Positions 7,801 through 12,082 of a stretch of DNA of 12,082 nt are shown here, piece by piece. Position numbers and translations under genes: made by a program. Under the pieces are notes generated by a model. It was not told the DNA's origin and ran no database searches. It saw only the letters and a list, made by a program, of their open reading frames with translations. Source of the stretch: Anaerolineales bacterium UBA1136 (GTDB taxonomy: Bacteria > Chloroflexota > Anaerolineae > Anaerolineales > UBA11657); NCBI GenBank assembly GCA_002311455.1, contig DCAJ01000118.1:18731-30812 (forward strand). Reading direction: 5' to 3'. Numbering within the stretch: the stretch's first letter is position 1; each line of letters begins with the position of its first letter.

Positions 7801-7946
7801 AGAGTTTCGCGTACTGCCATAGGAGCTGTGCTTTCAGAGGCAATAAGAATGATTTTATGAAATTGTCGTGCGGCTTCCAATGCATTGACATTGTGGACAA
7901 TTGGATCTAAATCTGCAAGCGTACCTCGGAATAGAAAATCAGACAT
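4803..7946 (-). CDS. Fused serine hydroxymethyltransferase / glycine cleavage T protein (aminomethyltransferase) with an internal degenerate GcvT-like segment
   Basis: This is one uninterrupted 1047-residue frame with two enzymes. Residues about 1-435 are SHMT (GlyA), the PLP enzyme interconverting serine and glycine with tetrahydrofolate. YAEGYP is at 57-62, the ADIAHVAGL block with D236 and H239 follows, and the PLP lysine is K265 in FTTHKSMCGPRG. Residues about 640-1047 are a full-length GcvT, which moves the aminomethyl carbon of glycine to tetrahydrofolate. Seen there are GLFDVSHMGV, catalytic-type D759 in NASNDKKDW, RTGYTGE (852-858), REAGLPLYG-like RTEAGLPLYGHEMD near 899-912 and KPWFIGRKAF. 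Between them, residues about 494-620 resemble the first half of GcvT but lack its aspartate. A 28-residue stretch (63-90) interrupts the usual SHMT N-terminal region. The start has GGAG (7957-7954) 7 nt upstream. The gene reads away from the divergent region and leads the minus-strand cluster. No gcvP, gcvH or lpd is in the window. Both enzymatic assignments are secure; channelling between them is inference. Confidence 0.94.
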   Translation of the reverse strand: MSDFLFRGTLADLDPIVHNVNALEAARQFHKIILIASESTAPMAVRETLNSAFNNVYAEGYPDEASRAMTEADIVNYTTRLGHYRRYSNPRYYKGVEYCDTVEALARRRGAKLFANERVSAEDIYLNLQALSGGPANNAVYHGLLDPGDTVMGMKLTDGGHLSHGSPVNRSGKYYNSIPYSVDHTTEKIDYEELQILAHKHKPKLIIAGYSSYPWAVDWERFREIADSIGAFLMADIAHVAGLVAAEEYPSPVGIADVVTFTTHKSMCGPRGACILTTDRMLARKIDRAVFPGEQGGPHLNTIAAIAVAFKIAHSDQFKLLQKQIRNNASRMAARFTKLGIRVPFGGTDTHLVNLDCKSIVGPDSTPLMGDAASRILDLANIVVNRNTIPGDQSALNPSGLRLGTVWISQRGFREAEVDAVTDLISELLLSAKPYSYPKRHGVNAYRAKVDFHTLNDIKVKARNLSHSMGIDYTPDKYRYPHFYYIDQEPPQAEHVTLEIKGDSAARFLQTTTSNDVTILDVGQCQDTQITQEDNSVICALTRTDEDIFQLCVPASESVWIKTWLRDLSDGYVHLDSDDLHAKAPGAVSIVDLGVSQDPPIMTGDAVQMSKPYFVGISSRTETSEGSLPDFNFSVSESKELMKTALYETHQSLGAKMVPFGGWDMPVWYSSVSEEHNAIRSTAGLFDVSHMGVWEAKGPTAAEFLDNVCANDVNSLSVGSSLYTHFLDPDGLVIDDLLVYRRQKECYLIVVNASNDKKDWGWVNAVLSGSVLINRDLPWAKANGRSTVTLRNLRDTESGKDMRVDMALQGPNSKDILLALGADDATHSLIDGLKRTKLCDAKLGKFDLIVSRTGYTGEPLGYELFVHPSKIVDLWNALMNVGEPYGLLSCGLAARDSTRTEAGLPLYGHEMDGNLNLSVSEAGFGSYVKTYKPWFIGRKAFMDYSDRGTIVRFRFNQKGVRMAHYGDPVVDKRGRVIGQVTSCAIDSGGFLLGQAFVNSKHSTPGTHIGVFQSASDKPQIPHASLSSGDRVRLHESAIILSRFMRKR
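6087..6467 (-). other. Degenerate GcvT-like half-domain between SHMT and GcvT
   Basis: Residues about 494-620 can be aligned by eye with the start of the true GcvT part. IKGDSAARFLQ matches AKGPTAAEFLD, SNDVTILDVG matches ANDVNSLSVG, and the VPASESVWIKTWL segment matches VNASNDKKDWGWV. In this pairing the catalytic-type D759 corresponds to I561. A short KPYFVG near 611-616 echoes KPWFIG of the real GcvT C-terminal part. It looks like a decayed or repurposed GcvT duplication. Confidence 0.6.
7677..7760 (-). other. Extra 28-residue segment inside the SHMT domain
   Basis: Canonical SHMT runs from YAEGYPG directly to KRYYGG. Here YAEGYP (57-62) and RYYKGVEYCD (91-100) are separated by 28 residues rich in charged and tyrosine residues, including TTRLGHYRRYSNP. 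The frame is intact and codon use looks normal, so this is a real insertion rather than a sequence error. It falls in the N-terminal segment that in SHMT contributes to the dimer interface near the active site. Confidence 0.75.
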
Positions 7947-8134
7947 ATTTTTGCTCCGCTTTACAACAAAATTGATGTAGGATATTGGTTTATCTACTAA
8001 TATTGTACCCTAACACATATGCATTGTAGTTTCCGAAGAGAATTGACCAATTAAAACTATAGATCTGATAGACATTATTAGTGTTTTTCTGAGTGGGTTT
8101 TACCTATATTGTGACTACTAATAATTTTTTTTAC

Positions 8135-8162
8135 TTGCCATACTAGATAAAATTGGTAGAAT
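8135..8162 (+). promoter_or_regulatory. Sigma70-type promoter candidate for the split-barrel/UbiA gene
   Basis: TTGCCA at 8135-8140 (5 of 6 matches to TTGACA) is followed after 16 nt by TAGAAT at 8157-8162, with a TGG extended -10 element just before it. Transcription would begin near 8168-8170, giving a leader of roughly 107 nt before the GTG start. It is the best consensus promoter I can find in the window. Confidence 0.5.
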
Positions 8163-8168
8163 TAAAGT

Positions 8169-8204
8169 AGTAATTGATATATTAGGAATAACTCATCAAT
8201 TATT
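8169..8204 (+). repeat. Inverted repeat at the predicted 5' end of the split-barrel/UbiA transcript
   Basis: TAATTGAT at 8171-8178 is a perfect inverted repeat of ATCAATTA at 8195-8202, with a 16-nt loop. The stem extends by a G-U and an A-U pair to 8169 and 8204. It begins right at the predicted transcription start, so it could be a 5' stabilising hairpin or a repressor operator. All arm bases are A/T-rich, so chance is a serious alternative. Confidence 0.35.
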
Positions 8205-8263
8205 TTCGGATATTTTGTCAGAAATTACAATTTTATTTTCGCATTACTATACCGTTACTGTAC

Positions 8264-8269
8264 AAGGAG
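8264..8269 (+). promoter_or_regulatory. Shine-Dalgarno site deciding a GTG start
   Basis: AAGGAG lies 6 nt before GTG at 8276-8278, the optimal spacing. This selects the GTG over later ATG codons (residues 10 and 12) as the start of the split-barrel/UbiA fusion and keeps the N-terminal domain complete. Confidence 0.8.
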
Positions 8270-8275
8270 TATTAG

Positions 8276-9784
8276 GTGAACAACCAATTAGATGAAAAGA
8301 TAATGAACATGTTGGATGAGGCAGAGTTTATGACCATAGGAACTTCTGTCGGAAATAATTCCTCTGCAAGCAATGTGTATTTTGCTAACGACGGTTTCGA
8401 CATCTATTTTTTTACTTTCAATCCTACCAGAAAGGCAGAACAGATTCGAGTTAATCCTCGTGTGCAGTGTGTGGTAAGACCGGATGGTACTGAAGGTATT
8501 AGAGAATTGCAAATAGAAGGAATAGCTACTCAAGTTAAGGATCCAGAAGAGACCAAAAAGGCTTACCATATGGTCCTTGGCGTTACAGAAGCTTTTAAGG
8601 AATATATGGAGGACGAATTCCTAAAGAAGAACAATGTAATTGGTTACTACAAGATAAAACCTACTGTCATAAAGTACGTCGATTTTTTTTCCAAAAATAG
8701 ATTTGAATGGAAAGAATTGCCCGAAAATTATGAATCTTTGTCTTCGGCGATATTCAAAGGCGTTCTTCGCAAGGTAGGACTTTATTTGCGAGCTGTAAGG
8801 GCTCCCTTCTTTACAGCGACGATTGCGCCGGTTGCTCTAGGTGGTGCTGTAGCCTACTTTAACCTGGGTGGTTTCAACTGGAGCTTGTTCTGGTGGACTC
8901 TTCTTGGTGCGATTATGGCTCACGCTGGTACTAATGTGGCTAATGACTATTCAGACCACCTTTCTCGAAATGATGAGGTCAACAAGCTTGCCAGCCCATT
9001 TAACGGTGGATCCCGGATGATTCAAGCTGGATTAATGTCACCAGCTAAAGTTTTCGTTATTTCGGTGGTCATGTTTGTTGCATCTATTGCTATTGGATTA
9101 TATATAAACGGACAATTGCACGGTAATTTGTTTGCGTTAAGCCCTTTGTTTTGGTGTGGTGTAGTAGGTATGGTTCTAGGTATTTTCTATACTACTGCAC
9201 CGTTACAATTCAGTTATCGGGGTTTTGGTGACTTGGGTGTTATGTTGGGTTTTGGACCAATTATGGCACTTGGAACCCATTATGTTCAGAAACAGGCCTT
9301 GTTACCTATGTCAGAATGGCACTATGTTCCAGTGTTAACAGCCTCTGTGCCAGTTGCTATTCTCATTGGTTTGGTGCTTTTTGTTAATGGGTTTCAAGAT
9401 TATAAAGCTGATCGAGAGGTGGGTAAAAGGACTTGGGTTGTACGTACAGCTGAAGGTTCAGATGTTGCTAATTACAACAAACCATTTGGAATATACAAGT
9501 GGGCACTCTATTTCACTTTCATCTATATTTTGGCATTAGGTATACTAGGAGTTGTTAGTTCTGATGTTTCTACCCCATGGGTTATGATAGCTTTATTGCC
9601 TTCCCTATTAGCTTGGAAAGCCATAAAAATGGGAGATGATTGGTTAGAACGATGGAATAAAGTTGATGCTGATAGAGATAAGCTGCCCTATGAATTGTTG
9701 TTAGTCAATGTTTCTACTATTGGCACCCATTTTTCGGTTGCCTTACTTCTAACCTTAGGTTACTGGCTGGGCTCTGTACTTTAG
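8276..9784 (+). CDS. Fusion of a PNPOx-like split-barrel domain with a UbiA/MenA-family prenyltransferase
   Basis: This 502-residue protein has two parts. Residues about 1-150 resemble the pyridoxamine 5'-phosphate oxidase-like split barrel, a flavin- or F420-binding fold: FMTIGTSVGNNSSASNVYFA, then a TRKAEQIRVNPRVQCVV block. Residues about 165-502 are an integral membrane prenyltransferase. It has the first Asp-rich motif NVANDYSDHLSRND (220-233; N223, D224, D227), YTTAPLQFSYRGFGDL (305-320) and the second motif NGFQDYKADREVGKRT (371-386; D375, D379). Around nine hydrophobic spans are visible between about 180 and 500. The closest known role is MenA-like attachment of an isoprenoid chain to a naphthoquinone precursor, with the Asp motifs binding Mg-diphosphate. 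Whether this one makes menaquinone or another prenylated product is open. The function of the attached barrel is unknown; cofG/cofH in the same window make F420 a candidate ligand, but this is inference. GTG start with AAGGAG upstream. A separate promoter precedes it. Confidence 0.9.
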   Translation: MNNQLDEKIMNMLDEAEFMTIGTSVGNNSSASNVYFANDGFDIYFFTFNPTRKAEQIRVNPRVQCVVRPDGTEGIRELQIEGIATQVKDPEETKKAYHMVLGVTEAFKEYMEDEFLKKNNVIGYYKIKPTVIKYVDFFSKNRFEWKELPENYESLSSAIFKGVLRKVGLYLRAVRAPFFTATIAPVALGGAVAYFNLGGFNWSLFWWTLLGAIMAHAGTNVANDYSDHLSRNDEVNKLASPFNGGSRMIQAGLMSPAKVFVISVVMFVASIAIGLYINGQLHGNLFALSPLFWCGVVGMVLGIFYTTAPLQFSYRGFGDLGVMLGFGPIMALGTHYVQKQALLPMSEWHYVPVLTASVPVAILIGLVLFVNGFQDYKADREVGKRTWVVRTAEGSDVANYNKPFGIYKWALYFTFIYILALGILGVVSSDVSTPWVMIALLPSLLAWKAIKMGDDWLERWNKVDADRDKLPYELLLVNVSTIGTHFSVALLLTLGYWLGSVL

Positions 9785-10011
9785 ATAGTTTGCGGTACCA
9801 AAAAAGTATCTATTGCTAAAACAAAATACATTTCCTATGTCTTTAGATTGTTGAGAGGTATTTGTGTAACTCATCAATTACCAGTGTGGTTGTATAGCAG
9901 GTGTTGGCGTAACCTCTATGTGAAATTTATTGTATAGAGAGTGTGTTCCTGAAACTACCTTGTTGTAAGCATCTAGGGTTGTTGACATAAGTATCCTACT
10001 ATAAACTTGGT
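9785..10011. other. 227-bp intergenic region before the aminotransferase gene
   Basis: I see no gene, tRNA or convincing terminator here. It holds a 14-nt match (9867-9880) to the divergent region at 8189-8202, a loose 6-bp inverted repeat (AGAGGT near 9854 and ACCTCT near 9910) and the TATAAA element just before the aminotransferase ATG. Confidence 0.4.
10000..10005 (+). promoter_or_regulatory. -10-like TATAAA directly upstream of the aminotransferase start
   Basis: TATAAA ends 6 nt before the ATG at 10012, so transcription would begin at the start codon itself. There is no Shine-Dalgarno sequence before this ATG. TTGACA occurs at 9982-9987 but only 12 nt from TATAAA, too close for a standard pair; TTGTTG at 9979-9984 is 15 nt away. 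The reading frame closes upstream at TAA 9988-9990 with no other ATG or GTG, so 10012 is the likely start. Confidence 0.4.
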
Positions 10012-11217
10012 ATGTCAGTTAGTATTACATTTTCTAAACGGAGAAATGTATTGCGAGTCTCTAAGCGTACTAAAGATTATCAAGAGTCTGTAATTAGAGA
10101 GATGACACGCCTGGCTATAGAGCACGAAGCAATAAATCTAAGCCAGGGTTTTCCAGATTTTGATCCTCCACAAGAAGTTCTTCAAGCAGCTTCTGCGGCA
10201 ATTAATGGTGGTCACAACCAATATTCCCCCACTTGGGGAATTCTCGATTTACGTGTGAAACTTGCTGAACAATATAGTAATAAACTAGGCTGGAGCGTGG
10301 ATGCCGAGAGACATGTTACCGTTACTTGTGGGGTTACCGAAGCTATAAACGTTGCAATGTTGGCTATTCTAGATCCAGGAGACGAAATCATTATTATCGA
10401 GCCAGCTCACGAGAACTTTGTGCCCTCGGCATTGTTGTCTGGTGCTCATCCTGTAGCGGTGCCATTAACTGAACAAAAGTTTTGCTTAGATGCAGATCTA
10501 TTAAAACAAGCCTTAACTGATCGTACCCGTGCTCTGATGCTTAACACACCCCATAATCCTAGTGGGCGAGTCTTCGATGCAGACGAGCTGCTAACCATCA
10601 CTGATTTTGTTGTAAATAATAATCTTGTTTTGATTACTGATGAGATATACGACCGGATATTGTATGATGGGCGAATGCATGTATGTCCTGGAAGTATAGA
10701 GGCGTTGCGAGAGCGTACAGTGACCTTGGGTGGGATGAGCAAGACGTTTGCCATCACAGGGTGGAGATTGGGGTATATCATTGCATCATCTAAGCTTATG
10801 GCAGCCATGAGGCCAATCCACGATTATTTAACTGTTTGTGCTCCAACCCCACTGCAAATGGCAGCTGTGACGGCACTAAGTTTGCCTCAAGAGTACTATG
10901 ATGGTATGTTGATTGATTACCATAATAGAAGAGATAAAATGATGAGCATTTTGCATACTACAGGATTTGAAGCGCAAACTCCAGAGGGTGCGTATTATGT
11001 GCTGGCTGATTACAGCAATGTTCCCTCAAAACATTCCCAAAAAGACTCTAAGTCTTTTGCCATTTGGATGACTGCGGAGTTGCGGGTTGCTGTAGTACCA
11101 GGAGAAGTGTTTTATACAACTCCTAGCTATGGCGAAAAAAGTGTTCGTTTTGCCTTCCCGAAACAGTTGTCAACTTTACAGGCGGCAGCGGATAGAATGG
11201 AGGCATATTTCCTCTAA
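10012..11217 (+). CDS. PLP-dependent class I/II aminotransferase (aspartate/methionine/kynurenine aminotransferase-like)
   Basis: This 401-residue fold-type I aminotransferase should move an amino group between an amino acid and a 2-oxo acid, using PLP in the cytoplasm. Seen in the sequence are INLSQGFPDFDPP (41-53), the PLP phosphate-side block TCGVTEAIN (105-113), NTPHNPSGR with N182, ITDEIYD with D210 and Y213, and the Schiff-base lysine K244 in GMSKTFAITGWRLGY. R379 in SVRFAF is the usual substrate carboxylate arginine. The QGFPDF signature is shared with methionine (YbdL-like) and kynurenine aminotransferases, as well as some aspartate aminotransferases, so the amino donor cannot be fixed. 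The first 16 or so residues before VSKRTKDYQ look like a loose extension compared with relatives, which often begin near there. ATG 10012 is nevertheless the only upstream ATG or GTG, and it has a -10 box 6 nt ahead. hisS follows after 68 bp, likely from its own promoter. Confidence 0.92.
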   Translation: MSVSITFSKRRNVLRVSKRTKDYQESVIREMTRLAIEHEAINLSQGFPDFDPPQEVLQAASAAINGGHNQYSPTWGILDLRVKLAEQYSNKLGWSVDAERHVTVTCGVTEAINVAMLAILDPGDEIIIIEPAHENFVPSALLSGAHPVAVPLTEQKFCLDADLLKQALTDRTRALMLNTPHNPSGRVFDADELLTITDFVVNNNLVLITDEIYDRILYDGRMHVCPGSIEALRERTVTLGGMSKTFAITGWRLGYIIASSKLMAAMRPIHDYLTVCAPTPLQMAAVTALSLPQEYYDGMLIDYHNRRDKMMSILHTTGFEAQTPEGAYYVLADYSNVPSKHSQKDSKSFAIWMTAELRVAVVPGEVFYTTPSYGEKSVRFAFPKQLSTLQAAADRMEAYFL

Positions 11218-11273
11218 TATCATTAATAGGAGTGTTTCTGTTATTTGCAAGCTTCCATCATGACAATAGATGA

Positions 11274-11279
11274 TAATAT
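11274..11279 (+). promoter_or_regulatory. -10-like TAATAT directly upstream of hisS
   Basis: TAATAT (overlapping GATAAT at 11272-11277) ends 6 nt before the ATG at 11286. No Shine-Dalgarno site precedes either candidate ATG and no -35 box is at normal distance. The arrangement matches the aminotransferase start and suggests a leaderless transcript. Confidence 0.3.
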
Positions 11280-11285
11280 GATGAA

Positions 11286-12082
11286 ATGATGTCTGAAATA
11301 ATTCGATCTGTCAAAGGCACACGAGATTTTTATCCAGAGCAAATGGCTTTGCGTAACTGGCTACATGACCATATTAGATCTGTTTCAGAACGTTATGGAT
11401 ATCAAGAATGGGAAGCACCCATGTTAGAGACTTTAGATCTTTACGCTGCCAAGAGTGGAGATGAACTTGTAAAAGAACAAGCTTTTGTGTTTGAAGACCG
11501 GGGTGGTTCGGTAGTAACGTTGCGCCCGGAGTTAACACCCTCGCTTGCTCGTATGGTAGCACAGCAGAGGCAGAAGTTACATATGCCGTTACGATGGTGG
11601 TCGTTTGGCCCATTTTGGCGTTATGAGAGACCGCAAAAGGGACGTGCACGCGAGTTCTTTCAGTGGAATCTGGACTTGTTGGGCAGTACTTCTGTGGGTA
11701 CCGATGCTGAGGTTGCGTCAGTAGCATCAGCATTATTCTCTGCTATAGGACTAACACCGGATGAGGTCATCATTAAGGTTAATAGTCGACAATTTATGGA
11801 GCAGCGTGTTGCGGAGATTGGTATCGCAAAGGATGCTCATTCTGCAGTGTTTCGACTAATCGACCGTGTTGATAAACTTTCAGAATCTAAGTGGTTGGAC
11901 TATGGACAAAAACTTGGTTTGGATGATATGCAAATAAAATCACTTCGTGAAATACTTGGTGATAGAGAGCAATGGTGTAATTCCGAGCAATTGAGTGAAT
12001 TTTTTCAGATAACAGAATATATGGGTACTAGAGCGTGGTTTGAGTTCGACCCTAGAGTAGTGCGTGGACTGGACTATTATAC
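11286..12082 (+). CDS. hisS: Histidyl-tRNA synthetase, 3' truncated by the window end
   Basis: HisRS charges tRNA-His with histidine in the cytoplasm. About 265 residues are visible, open to the last base. The N-terminus reads IRSVKGTRDFYPEQ, the class II/HisRS opening. LRPELTPSLARMV follows, then the motif 2 block RWWSFGPFWRYERPQKGR with REFFQWNLDLLG. The window ends inside the histidine-specific signature FDPRVVRGLDYY (usually followed by TG). The C-terminal part of the catalytic domain and the anticodon-binding domain lie outside. The RGLDYY signature and full motif 2 favour genuine HisRS over the paralogue HisZ. Two adjacent in-frame codons, ATG 11286 and ATG 11289, are possible starts; in-frame TAA at 11274-11276 rules out anything longer. 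It lies 68 bp downstream of the aminotransferase gene with no terminator visible between them. Confidence 0.95.
   Translation, partial: MMSEIIRSVKGTRDFYPEQMALRNWLHDHIRSVSERYGYQEWEAPMLETLDLYAAKSGDELVKEQAFVFEDRGGSVVTLRPELTPSLARMVAQQRQKLHMPLRWWSFGPFWRYERPQKGRAREFFQWNLDLLGSTSVGTDAEVASVASALFSAIGLTPDEVIIKVNSRQFMEQRVAEIGIAKDAHSAVFRLIDRVDKLSESKWLDYGQKLGLDDMQIKSLREILGDREQWCNSEQLSEFFQITEYMGTRAWFEFDPRVVRGLDYY

Larger units (their letters stand above)
7947..8275. other. 329-bp AT-rich divergent intergenic region
   Basis: No gene or RNA motif is visible here. The region separates the minus-strand SHMT-GcvT gene from the plus-strand split-barrel/UbiA gene and must hold promoters for both. A good plus-strand promoter lies at 8135-8162. 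For the minus strand the best candidates are weak: TTGGTC (8050-8045), 16 nt, TACAAT (8028-8023), and another TACAAT at 8007-8002. I looked for a glycine riboswitch ahead of the glycine gene and saw no match to its conserved core. Confidence 0.6.

Noticed and set aside
7947..8275. Glycine riboswitch upstream of the glycine-metabolism fusion gene
   Set aside because: Read on the minus strand, the leader lacks the conserved glycine aptamer core sequences; a CTTCGG-containing stretch near 8030-8040 is the only faint resemblance and has no partner stems.
8189..9880. 14-nt direct repeat (8189-8202 and 9867-9880) flanking the split-barrel/UbiA gene as possible attachment sites
   Set aside because: The match is exact, but it is AT-rich, and 13 nt of the first copy's neighbourhood also recur at 2363-2375 inside the ligase gene. 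There is no integrase, and the enclosed gene looks native, so chance is the simplest explanation.
9785..10011. tRNA or small structured RNA in the gap before the aminotransferase
   Set aside because: No cloverleaf, T-loop or CCA-like pattern is visible, and the only inverted repeat is six base pairs about 50 nt apart.
11374..11733. 119-residue open frame on the minus strand
   Set aside because: It lies wholly within hisS, whose plus-strand translation carries clear HisRS motifs; the minus-strand protein has no recognisable family features.

Overview
This is a bacterial window of moderately low GC (roughly 40-45% by eye). It is densely coding, with eight protein genes and no RNA genes, insertion sequences, CRISPR arrays or phage genes that I can see. 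The gene set is separate cofG and cofH for the F420 chromophore, a fused serine hydroxymethyltransferase/aminomethyltransferase, and a fused split-barrel/UbiA prenyltransferase. Together with clear Shine-Dalgarno sites on several genes, this suggests a Chloroflexota bacterium, perhaps a Dehalococcoidia/SAR202-like lineage. That placement is inference from gene content; no marker gene in the window settles it.

Layout. Bases 1-2186 (+): cofG (5' end outside the window) and cofH, translationally coupled by an ATGA overlap. Together they make FO, the deazaflavin core of coenzyme F420. Bases 2116-7946 (-): three co-oriented genes in transcription order. First is a 1047-residue SHMT-GcvT fusion, then a MaoC-type hydratase, then an acetyl-CoA-synthetase-like AMP-forming acyl-CoA ligase. 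The gaps are 95-99 bp and at least the MaoC gene has its own promoter-like sequence, so a single operon is not certain. The ligase converges on cofH and overlaps its 3' end by 71 bp. Bases 7947-8275: a 329-bp AT-rich divergent region carrying the promoters. Bases 8276-12082 (+): a split-barrel/UbiA prenyltransferase fusion, a class I aminotransferase and the first two thirds of hisS (3' end outside the window).

How the genes fit together. CofG and CofH supply a redox cofactor. The large fusion links serine/glycine interconversion to glycine cleavage, delivering C1 units to tetrahydrofolate. The MaoC protein and the ligase belong to acyl-CoA metabolism. The UbiA-fold protein most likely prenylates an aromatic quinone precursor in the membrane, with a flavin- or F420-binding split barrel attached. 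The aminotransferase and HisRS are amino-acid housekeeping genes. The window therefore reads as core metabolism of an F420-producing bacterium rather than a mobile or defence region.

The most notable points are the three-part architecture of the SHMT-GcvT protein, with a degenerate GcvT-like half between two apparently intact enzymes, and the split-barrel/UbiA fusion. Next are the missing acetate-pocket tryptophan in the acyl-CoA ligase and an apparent split between genes with strong Shine-Dalgarno sites and genes that look leaderless.
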